From Treponema sp. (GTDB lineage: Bacteria > Spirochaetota > Spirochaetia > Treponematales > Breznakiellaceae), in the NCBI GenBank assembly GCA_031266875.1, contig JAISAE010000080.1, forward strand, positions 1 to 64,000: a stretch of DNA of 64,000 bases, given 5' to 3'. This document shows, piece by piece, positions 1 to 8,844 of the stretch (its first letter is position 1; every line of letters starts with the position of its first letter). The notes below the pieces were generated by a model, which was given only the letters and a program-made list of their open reading frames with translations, was not told the origin of the DNA and did no database searches. A program made the translations under genes and the position numbers.

Positions 1-57
1 CACCCCACCCCCCCCCCCCCCCCCCCCCCTCCGCCCCCCGCGGGCCCCCCCCCCCCC
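1..57. other. C-rich low-complexity edge
   Basis: The window opens with long C runs broken by a few other bases, followed directly by AT-rich sequence. No gene can be read here. It may be a real homopolymeric tract or a contig-end or sequencing artefact. A second long homopolymer (G17) lies near 61,050. Confidence 0.6.
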
Positions 58-132
58 AATAAATTTATCTATCAACCTATCACTTACATAACTATCAGAC
101 AGAAAATGGTGAGAAGATAAGTTGTAAGCAAG

Positions 133-206
133 CAGGTATCCAGTGAGTACCTGACGTTTCCACAAGTCCATAATAAGATTCTAGCAAGCCAGAAAAGAAA
201 TGTCAA
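133..206 (-). promoter_or_regulatory. Repeated promoter plus hairpin leader, copy 1
   Basis: On the - strand there is a consensus -35 (TTGACA, 206-201), a 17-nt spacer and a -10 TAGAAT (183-178). About 20 nt after the expected start lies a perfect 6-bp hairpin (CAGGTA / TACCTG) with the 9-nt loop CTCACTGGA. The same promoter and leader recur at 1604-1681 and 18290-18362. AT-rich sequence upstream of the -35 resembles an UP element. Downstream there is no readable gene before the window edge, so this copy is orphaned or its gene is lost. Confidence 0.7.
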
Positions 207-663
207 GTGGTTTTAGAAATTTTTGTAGAATTCTTAAAAACTTTTGGGCGTGTGAGAATAGGATGCTCTGCACAAGAGGCGAAGAGACGTGATATGCTTC
301 GATGTCATCAGCGTGAACCGGACGGCCGCGGAGTCCTGCGCCGCATGCCATCTGTTCAAGCATGGCCACTGCGCTGTGTAGCGTGGGGCGGAACGCTGGA
401 TCGCCAATGTGGGCTTAGCCGCTCCTGCCCTCGGCTAAGCGTGAGTACGGGCGGAGTTCATTGATGGACACGTCGGCATCGGCGCTTTCGCGGCGAGTGA
501 GGGAATAGGTGCGCCCAGCCGACGTTAGGCTGGTGTTCCCGTGAGGCGTGAATCACCTTAGACTATGGTGCGGCAAGGCGGCTCATGCGGAAACGTACAT
601 TATTAACAAAATCTGCGTACTCATGATCTATCTTCACCGCCAATACACAATTTCAGCGCTCGC
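207..663. other. No convincing gene; hairpins only
   Basis: The ORFs here have no recognisable composition or motifs. A 9-bp inverted repeat (GCTTAGCCG / CGGCTAAGC, about 412-440) could form a hairpin. The stretch borders a transposase remnant and may be decayed mobile-element sequence. Confidence 0.4.
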
Positions 664-1020
664 TCAAGATGGTTTTGCAAGCGCCCGTGAAAAACTTGCC
701 TTACCCAGCACGTCCGTAAATCCGCATAACAGCCACAGATTCGGTTCACCTTTAAGCCGCCGGATTAGCTGACTGGTCTTTTCTATCCAGCAATACCCTT
801 TGGCCAGAAAACCTCGTATAAAGGGGGTATACTGATAAGGTATCCATCCGGTTCCCGCATAGAGCCGTATGAGAGCGGGCATCTGTTCTTCGATAACCCG
901 TAGCATATGCAGGAATGTTTTGTATTCATCAGAAAGGTATTCTTCAAAACAGCCAGTAAGGTTGAATGAGATATTAAGGAGTGCTTGCGCACCTGCAATG
1001 ATTTGGCTTATAATTTTCAT
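664..1020 (-). pseudogene. Truncated transposase N-terminus (IS remnant)
   Basis: The protein from ATG 1020 resembles the N-terminal domain (DUF772-like) of IS5/IS1182-type transposases. The visible cue is an LWLLCGF...SFSRALA stretch near the end, where these transposases carry LCGF...TFSRA. An AGGAG ribosome site precedes ATG 1020, so the track start at 1110 is probably too early. The reading frame stops just after this motif, so the catalytic DDE region is missing and no remainder is visible downstream. I see no terminal inverted repeats. Family placement is from memory of the motif only. Confidence 0.55.
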
Positions 1021-1122
1021 GGCGAGGGTCTCCTGGTTGATAGTTTTTGTAACTACAATCTTATCAGGTTTCCCTCGCCTTTTTTTCTGAGGGTTTTGGA
1101 GCAAACTCAACTAGTTCTGCTT

Positions 1123-1461
1123 TTAGGAACGAGTGAACCTATGCACGTTTTTGTCTTCTATCCACCTACCAATGTTGAAAGTAGTGTCAAATCGAGCAAC
1201 ACTGATGTAATCAGGATACCAGTCAGGCCCGAGTCCCCATTCATCACTCCTGAGAAGAAGCTCTTTGATTTGACCCACATCTTCCAAGTCGATGTCGTAA
1301 ACGTGGTCAAGGTCGTTCCTCTCAAATGCGTCTCCACTTATGAGAGGATTGAGCCTTATCTCTCTTGTCGTTCCTTTTTCTCCAACCAATGAAATAAAAA
1401 TGTTCGCATCGGTTCCCGCAAGATACTTATCCGCTGTTTTAATTCGGATACAATACAACAT
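1123..1461 (-). CDS. Small PLAT/LH2-domain protein
   Basis: This 112-residue protein is essentially one PLAT/LH2 beta-sandwich. It shows the expected order TADKYLAGTDANIFISL, then FERNDLDHVYDIDLEDVG, then a DEWG...PDWYPDYISV block. PLAT domains bind lipids, membranes or other proteins and usually sit beside an enzymatic domain; a free-standing one without signal peptide is unusual. A strong - strand promoter with a structured leader lies about 180 nt upstream (1604-1681). The ribosome site is weak. The domain is clear from sequence; the cellular role is unknown. The gene lies beside a transposase remnant. Confidence 0.75.
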   Translation of the reverse strand: MLYCIRIKTADKYLAGTDANIFISLVGEKGTTREIRLNPLISGDAFERNDLDHVYDIDLEDVGQIKELLLRSDEWGLGPDWYPDYISVARFDTTFNIGRWIEDKNVHRFTRS

Positions 1462-1603
1462 ACCTTTTCTTCTCGAAAAAAACTTCCGACTATGCGTTTA
1501 GCGCAAACTGCGCCAAGACATACTCAACTTATGCAGGTGGCATTGGGAAACCCGCCCACAGCACAGGCGCTTACCCTGTGGTATAATAAAATACCACTCA
1601 TTC

Positions 1604-1681
1604 GCATACCTATCCGGTGGGTATGCTGACGTTTCCTCAAGTTCATAACAAGATTCTAGCAGGCCAGAAAAGAAATGTCAA
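1604..1681 (-). promoter_or_regulatory. Repeated promoter plus hairpin leader, copy 2
   Basis: A -35 TTGACA (1681-1676), 17-nt spacer and -10 TAGAAT (1658-1653) are followed by a 7-bp hairpin (GCATACC / GGTATGC, 1626-1604) with loop CACCGGATA. The promoter sequence is nearly identical to copy 1, while the stem sequence is different but still complementary. It would transcribe the PLAT gene. A second small hairpin (GTGGTAT / ATACCAC) follows at about 1577-1596. Confidence 0.75.
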
Positions 1682-1897
1682 GAGGTTTTAGAAAATTTCA
1701 CAGTAGCTTTCGATTATTTACCCGTATCATCAAGGCCAATGCGATACTGTGTAAGTGTCAGTACCGCTTACCTCCACGATCCATGTCGCCCTCGAATTCC
1801 AGCGACAGTACCGCGCCATCGTCATAATACTCCTGTCCACGTCCCAATTAACCGGATCAATACAATGCGGGTGTTTGTTCCCTGTCCAGTTCAGGAG

Positions 1898-1925
1898 TTG
1901 CGGCGCTTCGTCTGGCGCGTATAGA
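1898..1925 (+). promoter_or_regulatory. Possible promoter for the upp-like operon
   Basis: TTGCGG, a 16-nt spacer and TATAGA lie about 75 nt upstream of the phosphoribosyltransferase start. The -35 is imperfect. Confidence 0.35.
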
Positions 1926-2001
1926 TGCAATTTAAGCGCTACTACAAAGTGCGCAACGCCAGTCTTGCCAGTCTCAGGCGCGTTTGCTATCATCACAGGC
2001 T

Positions 2002-3072
2002 ATGAACAAGATCATTCTTAAAGCCGAAGACCTTGACGGCTACCTGAGTAGCGCTGACCGCGAATACCTGTCCCGCATGGACAGTATCTACCGTGAGGTG
2101 ATGGCCGATTTCACCATGCTTTCCGGCAAGCCGTCCGTGTCTGAGTACGAGCGGGAGGAGCAGACCCTCATTGCGCGGTATAACGTGATGGGAAGCCTCA
2201 TGCAGGATATATGCAAAACTGAAACCGCCTTGCAGGTGTATTCGTTCAAAACGCCCCATGAGAATCACGCCGAGGCGTCCCGGCTCATCGCTAAGCTGCG
2301 CGACGTCAGAACCCAGCAGGGAGAGTTTGTCTACTATATACAGCGGGCTTATGAGCTGCTGTTTAAGCTGGCGTATGGCGGTCTGGCCGGAAGGAATAAG
2401 CATTACTTCTTCATCAAAACGCCGGTGAGTTCTCCAGTGCAGAACTACGCGGTTCACAAGATTACCGACATTGACGGGGAGATCGAGAACACGGTTATGT
2501 GCGTGATGCTGAGAGGGGCGCTTCTGCCGGCAATGATCATGTCTAAAGAGATACAGGAGTATTCCTCTCACGGTTATGTAACGCCCTTTGCTCTGTTTAA
2601 GATCAGCCGCGACGATACCAAGCTGGAACATAACATGGAGTATATCCTTGACCTCGACAAGTCATACTTCAACCGTGATACCCTGAATGGCAAAGACCTC
2701 ATCTTCGCCGATCCCATGAACGCCACCGGAGGAAGCATCGTTACTGTGGTGAAGTATTTACAGAAAGAAGGGGTGCAGCCGCGCTCCATCAAGTTCTTCA
2801 ACGTGATTGCCGCGCTTAAAGGCGCGCTCCGCTCGGTTCGCGCCCTGGATAACTGCCAGGTGTACACCCTATGGATGGACCCGCTGCTTAACGAGGCCGC
2901 CTATATCATGCCCGGCTTGGGCGACGCGGGCGACCGGATCAATGGCCGCGATCCAATAGAGCAACCCCGAAACATCATCCAGCTCATCGCGGACTATGGC
3001 GCGAATATCGCGCAACTCTACCGCGCCCAACTCAAGGAAATCGAGAACACTGTTCTCAACGAAAAACCATGA
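2002..3072 (+). CDS. Uracil phosphoribosyltransferase-like protein with long N-terminal extension
   Basis: Residues from about 150 to the end read as a type I phosphoribosyltransferase of the uracil type. The PRPP loop is [11 protein letters not shown], and the C-terminus carries [17 protein letters not shown], the uracil-binding signature of Upp. Upp makes UMP from uracil and PRPP in pyrimidine salvage. The protein is about 356 residues, much longer than the usual ~210. The first ~140 residues are a charged, probably helical extension that I do not recognise. I chose ATG 2002 over the TTG at 1984. It overlaps the next gene by 4 bp (ATGA), so translation is probably coupled. Activity toward uracil is inferred. 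Confidence 0.8.
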   Translation: MNKIILKAEDLDGYLSSADREYLSRMDSIYREVMADFTMLSGKPSVSEYEREEQTLIARYNVMGSLMQDICKTETALQVYSFKTPHENHAEASRLIAKLRDVRTQQGEFVYYIQRAYELLFKLAYGGLAGRNKHYFFIKTPVSSPVQNYAVHKITDIDGEIENTVMCVMLRGALLPAMIMSKEIQEYSSHGYVTPFALFKISRDDTKLEHNMEYILDLDKSYFNRDTLNGKDLIFADPMNATGGSIVTVVKYLQKEGVQPRSIKFFNVIAALKGALRSVRALDNCQVYTLWMDPLLNEAAYIMPGLGDAGDRINGRDPIEQPRNIIQLIADYGANIAQLYRAQLKEIENTVLNEKP

Positions 3073-4052
3073 AGCGGTTTACCCCGAAAGCCTGGTCAAC
3101 AGGTACTTTGCTCGCGCTGCTTGCGCTGTGTAACGCCTGTGTTACACCGGCAACGTCCGCCGAGGAATACTTCGCCATTGGCATGGCTTATTTTGATATG
3201 GGGAAATATGCGGAGGCCGAGCAGTGGCTGAACCGCGCCGCCGTGATAGACAAGACCAAAACCGCGTCCGAGTACAACCTGGGGCGTATCGCCTTTGAAA
3301 ATAAGCGATACCCAGAGGCACTTCGCTACTTTGAGCGGGTGCTTACCAAAGACCCCAAGAACGTGATGGCTCTGAAAGCCACAGCGTATACCTATACCAA
3401 GCTGGAAAACCTTGATAAGGCGGAATCTGTGTACCGGCAGGTGCTGACGCTTGTTCCCGAAAGCGCCGACGACGGGTATAACCATGCTCTGCTGCTCTAT
3501 ACTATGGAGAAGTATGCGGAAAGTGAGGCTGTTCTGGCTCGCTACCCCCACGCTCTGTTTGAAAACAGCGACACGATTCTACTTTATGCGCGGGTGCAAA
3601 AGATACAGCATAAGCCTGAAGCGGTGAATATGTATGAACGCTACCTTGAAATGAAAAGCGATCCAGTCGCGCACTATGAGTTTGCCGTGATTCTGGAAGA
3701 AGGCGGCTTTTTTGCCCGCGCTCTTGAGGAGTACCGCGCCGCGCTCAAAGACCTGCCGGACAAGAGCGAGAACCCCACCAAGACCGGCCTGCGCTTCAGC
3801 ATAGGGAAGCTACTGCTGATCGCGGACAGCAGCAGCGAAGAAGGCATAAGCGAGCTTGAGGCCGCTGTGAAAGATGGCTTTAAGGACACGGACGAACTGG
3901 AAAAGCTCCTTGAGGAACGGGCAATCAGCGATGCGCGTAAAGCTGATATACGCCGGATCATCGACAACATTAACAAAGTACCAGAAGAATCTTCACCAGA
4001 AGAGACTCAGGAAACACAAACGCCGGAAGAGGAAGAGTCCGCTAAAACATGA
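3069..4052 (+). CDS. TPR-repeat lipoprotein
   Basis: The N-terminus is a lipoprotein signal ending in a relaxed spirochaetal lipobox (LCNAC). It is followed by tandem tetratricopeptide repeats from about residue 30 to 270 (for example [19 protein letters not shown] and [18 protein letters not shown]). The last ~30 residues are Glu-, Pro- and Thr-rich. TPRs mediate protein-protein contacts, so a periplasmic or membrane-anchored scaffold role is likely. The gene overlaps its neighbours by 4 bp on each side, within a four-gene operon. The partner is unknown. Confidence 0.8.
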   Translation: MKRFTPKAWSTGTLLALLALCNACVTPATSAEEYFAIGMAYFDMGKYAEAEQWLNRAAVIDKTKTASEYNLGRIAFENKRYPEALRYFERVLTKDPKNVMALKATAYTYTKLENLDKAESVYRQVLTLVPESADDGYNHALLLYTMEKYAESEAVLARYPHALFENSDTILLYARVQKIQHKPEAVNMYERYLEMKSDPVAHYEFAVILEEGGFFARALEEYRAALKDLPDKSENPTKTGLRFSIGKLLLIADSSSEEGISELEAAVKDGFKDTDELEKLLEERAISDARKADIRRIIDNINKVPEESSPEETQETQTPEEEESAKT

Positions 4053-4336
4053 TTGTTTCAATGATTCAGTTAATCTTTGAGATACCCGATGTGGACAACA
4101 TCAAGGAAAAGCGCCGCGTTATCCGCTCCATAAGGGAAAAGCTGCGGCAGCGTTTCCATCTCAGCGCCGCTGAGGTGGATTTGCAGGACTCTCTGTCCTT
4201 TGCCCAAATCGGCGGCGCTCTCGTCTCAAACTCCAAAGAATTTGGGGAGACAGTCCTGCAGAAAGCGTTTACCATGATCGAGAATGAAACGCCAGTGCGT
4301 ATTCACGACGTAAGCATCTATTCAGAGGAGTTTTAG
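4049..4336 (+). CDS. DUF503 / YlxP-like protein
   Basis: This 95-residue protein matches DUF503 (YlxP): an N-terminal beta strand, then the KEKRRVIRSIREKLRQRF block, then a C-terminal strand. YlxP is encoded with ribosome-maturation genes in many Firmicutes, but its biochemical role is not firmly established. Here it overlaps the TPR lipoprotein by 4 bp and is followed 2 bp later by another lipoprotein. The first residues (MIVSMIQ) allow a start at either Met. Confidence 0.75.
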   Translation: MIVSMIQLIFEIPDVDNIKEKRRVIRSIREKLRQRFHLSAAEVDLQDSLSFAQIGGALVSNSKEFGETVLQKAFTMIENETPVRIHDVSIYSEEF

Positions 4337-4338
4337 AA

Positions 4339-4962
4339 ATGATTAGCAAACAATTTATCGGTATATTCAGCATCGTCATGCTCTTGAGTTCCTGTATCGG
4401 GGTAAACGCCGATATGGTACTGCAGGCAAACGGCTCAGGAAGCATAACGCTTGAGTACCATGTGTCCCAGTTCCTTGAAAGTCTGGGCAAACTCGATGGG
4501 AACGAGAACTGGCCGCTGATTCCGGTCGGTCGTGCTGACTTTGAGCGCAGTGTGCAGCGCATCGACGGCCTGAAGCTCGTGTCCTTTGCCACAAAAAAGC
4601 TGGACCCGGATATTGTTTACACCGTTAAGCTGGAATTCAGCAGCCTTGATGTCCTTGTTCGCTTCCTTGACGCCACAGGCAGCCGCGCTGTTCTCACGCA
4701 AGAGGCTGGCAAAACCCGCCTCTCTCTGATGTTAAGCAGCGGGCAGGACATTGATCCTGATCTGCTGTCCCTGTTTACCAGCGTGTCTCAGCCGTACTCA
4801 ATTGCGCTCAGCCTTTCCGCGCCAAACAACGCCACCCTTTCAGTGTCTGGCGACACAGATGGCGCGTCCATAGTGCCAAGCGGCCGCAAGGTTTCGTTCA
4901 GCGCCCCGCTTCCGGCGATTCTCAAGCAAAGCGCCGGCACGACGGTGGATATTCAGTGGTAG
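4339..4962 (+). CDS. Conserved treponemal-type lipoprotein
   Basis: The protein has 207 residues, a signal peptide and lipobox LSSC, then a mature domain opening with ADMVLQANGSGSITLEYHVS. I do not recognise a domain of known function. The predicted strand-rich composition suits a periplasmic beta protein. It is the last gene of the four-gene operon beginning at 2002. Immediately downstream lies a decayed copy of the nadE start and array A. Confidence 0.65.
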   Translation: MISKQFIGIFSIVMLLSSCIGVNADMVLQANGSGSITLEYHVSQFLESLGKLDGNENWPLIPVGRADFERSVQRIDGLKLVSFATKKLDPDIVYTVKLEFSSLDVLVRFLDATGSRAVLTQEAGKTRLSLMLSSGQDIDPDLLSLFTSVSQPYSIALSLSAPNNATLSVSGDTDGASIVPSGRKVSFSAPLPAILKQSAGTTVDIQW

Positions 4963-4964
4963 TA

Positions 4965-5039
4965 AACATTATTGAGTTTGTTGTATGCGTATTACGATAG
5001 CTCAATCAACTCGACCATTAGGGACTTTTCCAGTAATCC
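4965..5039 (+). pseudogene. Decayed duplicate of the nadE leader and first codons
   Basis: This ~75-nt stretch closely matches 6009-6083, the leader and first ~18 codons of nadE. The copy has lost its ribosome site (TGGAG became TTGAG), has a 1-nt deletion after GCTCAA that shifts the frame, and carries several substitutions. Together the two copies bracket array A. It does not encode a functional product. Confidence 0.8.
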
Positions 5040-5915
5040 AACAACCGCCAAGCGGCGCAGGATAACCGCCAAGCGGCGCAGAACAACCGCCAAGCGATAA
5101 ACAAAAACCGCTGAACGGCTCGCAAAAACCGCCAAGCCATTGACAAAAACCGCCAAGCGATAAACAAAAACCGCCAAGCAACAGACAAAAACCGCCAAGC
5201 GATAAACAAGTACCGCCAAGCCATTGACAAGAACCGCCAAGCGATAGACAAGAACCGCCAAGCGATAAACAAGTACCGCCAAGCCATTGACAAAAACCGC
5301 CAAGCGATAAACAAGTACCGCCAAGCGATAAACAAGTACCGCCAAGCGATAAATAAGTACCGCCAAGCGATAAATAAGTACCGCCAAGCGATAAATAAGT
5401 ACCGCCAAGCCATTGACAAAAACCGCCAAGCCGCTGACAAAAACCGCCAAGCGATAAACAAGTACCGCCGAGGTGTGGATAACAACCGCCGAGTGGCTCA
5501 GAAAAACCGCCGAGCAGTGCGCAACAACCGCCAAGCGGCGCAGAACAACCGCCAAGCGGCGCAGAACAACCGCCGAGCGGCGCAGAACAACCGCCGAGCG
5601 GCGCAGAACAACCGCCAAGGCGTGGACAACAACCGCCAAGCGACGCAGAACAACTGCCAAGCGGTGCGTAACAACCGCTAGACGGCTCGCAATAACCGCC
5701 AAGCGGTACGCAACGATTGCCAAGAGGTGCGCAATAACCGCCAAGCGATAGATAACAACCGCTGAGGCGTGGTCAATAACCGCCGAGCGGCTCGCAATAA
5801 CCGCCAAGTGGCTTAGAACAACCGATAAGTGGCTTAGTCAATAACCGCCTAGCGGTGCGCAATAACCACTGAGGCGTGGACAATAACCGCCTAGTGGCGT
5901 GGAATAACCGTTCAA
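5040..5915. repeat. Array A: about 41 tandem 21-bp repeats
   Basis: The spacing is exactly 21 bp at the junctions I counted. Each unit has a constant core AACCGCCAAG and a variable tail drawn from a few recurring words (CGGCGCAG, CGATAAACA, CCATTGACA, CGTGGACAA, CGGCTCGCA). Units are mixed rather than ordered. Few stop codons occur, so heptapeptide-repeat ORFs open on both strands (271 aa on -, 92 aa on +). The last units near 5820-5900 are irregular. The array begins inside the duplicated nadE 5' end and stops about 110 bp before the real nadE start. The track ORFs here are more likely by-products of the period than genes. Confidence 0.9.
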
Positions 5916-6028
5916 TGTAAAATAAGCGGAGGCTGCGTCAACACGTTGTGTTGATGTTTGTTTAGTGTATGGAGTTTGCGAAGCAGACTCAAACACAGGA
6001 ACCTATTTAACATTATGGAGTTTGTCTT

Positions 6029-7768
6029 ATGCGTATTGCGATAGCTCAAATCAATTCGACCATTGGGGATTTTTCCGGTAATCGTGAAAAAATCATGGCG
6101 TTTGCTCGACGGGCGCTTGAAAAGCGCGCTGACCTTGTGCTGTTTCCAGAGCTGGCGATCTGCGGATATCCGCCTATGGATATACTGGATCAGGATCGCT
6201 TTGTTGAACTTAACATCAGGACAGCGCGTATCCTGCAACGGGAACTGCCGCCGGAACTGGCTGTGGGAGTCGGCTTTGTAAACCGGAATCCCTATTCAGG
6301 CGGCAAGGCGCTGGTGAACAGCTACGGTATTCTTCAGGGGGGGAAACTGGCGTTTGAACAGCTCAAGACCCTCCTGCCCACCTACGATGTGTTTGATGAG
6401 GCGCGAAACTTTGAGCCGGCGCGTGAATGGCAGGTCTTTAAGTGGAAGGGCGAGCGTGTAGGCGTGGCGATCTGCGAGGATGTGTGGCGGGAAACCGCTG
6501 TTCCGGGTACGAACTACATCAACGATCCGGTGCGTCGGCTCTTGGACGCGGGCGCAAGCATACTCTGTGTACCATCCGCGTCGCCCTATGTGGCGGGAAA
6601 GCTCAAGGTTCGCCGCGTCCTTGCCGAGCGGATAAGCCTGCGGGGAAACATCCCGCTTGTCTACCTCAACGCTGTTGGGGCGAATGACTCAATCATCTTT
6701 GACGGACGCTCGTTTGTTGTCGCGCCTAACAAAAGCGTGCAGGTTTCCGCAAAGGCGTTTGAGGAAGACCTCGTTATATGGGACAGTGCGGAACAGCCTA
6801 TGAGCAGAAAGGTGCCAGAGACCTGTTCAGACGCTCCTGTTGTGTTTCAGAAAGAGCCGGACGACCCGTTTAAGGTTGGCCTTACGCGGGAAGAACTTGA
6901 CGTGCTTGAGGACGCGCTCGTTATGGGCATCCGTGAGTACATGGCAAAATGCGGCTTCAGCCGCGCTCATCTGGGGCTTTCAGGCGGCATTGACTCGGCG
7001 CTGGTGGCGTATCTTGCGTTTCGGGCGCTTGGCAGTGATAAGGTCGTCTGCTTCAGTATGCCTTCGCGCTTCTCTTCACAAGGGTCAAAGGATGACGCTG
7101 CGGAACTTGCGCAAAACCTCGGCGTGCGCTACGTTACCCTGCCCATAGAGCAGGTGTTCACGAGCTTTCTGTCTACTCTGAGTGATGTTTTTGAGCAAAG
7201 GCCGTTTGATATTGCCGAAGAAAACCTACAGGCCCGCATACGCGGTACGCTGCTCATGGCTTTTTCCAACAAGTTCGGTTCCATGCTGCTCACCACTGGT
7301 AACAAGAGCGAGCTTGCTATGGGTTACTGCACCCTGTATGGCGACACGAATGGCGCGCTTGGACCCATAGGCGATGTGTTTAAGACCGAAGTTTTTGCCC
7401 TGTGCCTCCGTATCAACGAAAAAGCCATTGCCGCGACCGGTTCGGCCATCATTCCCGAAGCCATCATCGCCAAGCCGCCCTCAGCGGAACTGCGCCCTAA
7501 CCAGAAGGATCAGGACAGCCTGCCGCCCTACGAGGTGTTGGATGAAATCCTCAAGCTCTACCTTTTTGAAAACCTGTCGAAAGATGAGATTGTCGCACGC
7601 GGCTGGGATGGCGAACTTGCGGCGCGGGTTATTAAAACCGTGGCTCGCGCCGAGTTCAAACGCCGCCAAGCCCCGCCTGTGTTAAAAGTATCGCCCCGCG
7701 CCTTTGGTATGGGACGTCGTATGCCCATAGCCCGCAGTATCTACGAGCTGGAAACCACGCGGGAATAA
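6029..7768 (+). CDS. nadE: Glutamine-dependent NAD+ synthetase
   Basis: This 579-residue enzyme makes NAD+ from deamido-NAD+, ATP and glutamine. Residues 1 to ~260 are a nitrilase-fold glutaminase with the Glu-Lys-Cys triad: Glu in LVLFPELAICGYP, Lys in EQLKTLLPTYD, Cys in VAICEDVW. Residues ~290 to the end are the NAD synthetase domain with the ATP pyrophosphatase loop LGLSGGIDSALVA and TTGNKSELAMGY. Length and domain order are normal. A TGGAG ribosome site precedes the ATG. The leader and first codons exist as a broken second copy at 4965, on the far side of array A. Three bases after the stop lies the end of convergent rfbB. Confidence 0.95.
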   Translation: MRIAIAQINSTIGDFSGNREKIMAFARRALEKRADLVLFPELAICGYPPMDILDQDRFVELNIRTARILQRELPPELAVGVGFVNRNPYSGGKALVNSYGILQGGKLAFEQLKTLLPTYDVFDEARNFEPAREWQVFKWKGERVGVAICEDVWRETAVPGTNYINDPVRRLLDAGASILCVPSASPYVAGKLKVRRVLAERISLRGNIPLVYLNAVGANDSIIFDGRSFVVAPNKSVQVSAKAFEEDLVIWDSAEQPMSRKVPETCSDAPVVFQKEPDDPFKVGLTREELDVLEDALVMGIREYMAKCGFSRAHLGLSGGIDSALVAYLAFRALGSDKVVCFSMPSRFSSQGSKDDAAELAQNLGVRYVTLPIEQVFTSFLSTLSDVFEQRPFDIAEENLQARIRGTLLMAFSNKFGSMLLTTGNKSELAMGYCTLYGDTNGALGPIGDVFKTEVFALCLRINEKAIAATGSAIIPEAIIAKPPSAELRPNQKDQDSLPPYEVLDEILKLYLFENLSKDEIVARGWDGELAARVIKTVARAEFKRRQAPPVLKVSPRAFGMGRRMPIARSIYELETTRE

Positions 7769-7773
7769 GCGCC

Positions 7774-8844
7774 TCAGCGATCAGTGTAGTTGTGCGTTAT
7801 CCAGTTCTGGTATTCGCCGCTGCGAATCTGAGCGATCCAGTCAGGGCGCGAAAGATACCAGTCTACGGTCTGGTCCAAGCCTTCCTCAAAGCCGACGCTC
7901 TGCTGCCATCCCAGTTCTCGCTTTATCTTAGAGCAGTCAATGGCGTAGCGCCGGTCGTGGCCTGGGCGGTCTTTTACATAGGTAATTGTTGCTTCGATTG
8001 CCTGCCTCTTGAGGCCCGCCTTTTTTGCCACAATGCCAATGAGCGTATTGAGCAGGCGTATGTTTTCCCACTCGTTCTCCCCACCAACGTTGTACTTTTC
8101 GCCACTACGACCCTGTGTCAGGATGCGCCAGATTGCGGAAACGTGGTCAAGCACAAAGAGCCAGTCCCGGATGTTCTTCCCGTCGCCATAAACAGGCAGG
8201 GGTTTACCCTCAATCATGTTAAGAATCATGAGCGGGAGGAACTTTTCAGGAAACTGATACTGGCCATAGTTGTTCGAGCAGTTCGAGAGGGTTATGGGCA
8301 GGCCGTAGGTGTGATGATACGCCATCACGAGGTGATCGCTTGACGCTTTGCTCGCGGAATAGGGCGAGCGGGGATCATAGGGCGTGTTTTCGTAAAAGTA
8401 GCCGGTTTTCCCCAGCGAGCCGTACACCTCGTCCGTGCTGATGTGGTGAAAGAGAACCCCGTCTGTGTCTCTCCAGGCGTTTCGCGCCACGTCAAGCAGA
8501 GTGAACGTACCCATCACGTTTGTTTTGATAAAGGCTTCCGGCCCCAGTATTGAGCGGTCAACATGGCTTTCAGCGGCAAAGTGTACCACTGTATCAATGG
8601 CATATTTATAGAAGATTTCTTCGATAAAGGCGCGGTCGCAAATGCTGCCGCGCTCAAAGAAGTAGCGTTTGTTGCCAAAGGCTTTGTCGATGTCGCTCAG
8701 GCTGGCGGGGTTTCCCGCGTAGGTGAGGGCGTCGAGGTTTATGATTCTGCCAACGAAGCTGGGCATGGTCAGGAGTACACGGATAAAGTTAGAGCCGATG
8801 AAGCCCATACCGCCTGTTACCAGAAGATTGTTTAGTTTCCTCAT
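7774..8844 (-). CDS. rfbB: dTDP-glucose 4,6-dehydratase
   Basis: This is an extended short-chain dehydrogenase of 356 residues that converts dTDP-glucose to dTDP-4-keto-6-deoxyglucose, step two of dTDP-rhamnose synthesis. The NAD-binding motif is VTGGMGFIGSN, the catalytic region contains STDEVYG and YSASKASSD. It is last in the rfbA-C-D-B order on the - strand and overlaps rfbD by 4 bp. The product feeds rhamnose-containing surface glycans, possibly those of the 44-60 kb locus. Confidence 0.93.
   Translation of the reverse strand: MRKLNNLLVTGGMGFIGSNFIRVLLTMPSFVGRIINLDALTYAGNPASLSDIDKAFGNKRYFFERGSICDRAFIEEIFYKYAIDTVVHFAAESHVDRSILGPEAFIKTNVMGTFTLLDVARNAWRDTDGVLFHHISTDEVYGSLGKTGYFYENTPYDPRSPYSASKASSDHLVMAYHHTYGLPITLSNCSNNYGQYQFPEKFLPLMILNMIEGKPLPVYGDGKNIRDWLFVLDHVSAIWRILTQGRSGEKYNVGGENEWENIRLLNTLIGIVAKKAGLKRQAIEATITYVKDRPGHDRRYAIDCSKIKRELGWQQSVGFEEGLDQTVDWYLSRPDWIAQIRSGEYQNWITHNYTDR

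Noticed and set aside
207-464. 85-aa + strand ORF near the window start
   Set aside because: It starts inside the repeated promoter element of the other strand and has no protein-like features.
1730-1996. 88-aa - strand ORF overlapping the upp-like start
   Set aside because: No recognisable motif or ribosome site, and it covers the promoter region of the operon on the other strand.
4992-5807. 271-aa - strand ORF with RLAVLVY heptads (and further ORFs in array A) as a gene
   Set aside because: No ribosome site or unique start region; several frames are open on both strands simply because a stop-free 21-bp unit is repeated. Reported as a repeat array instead.
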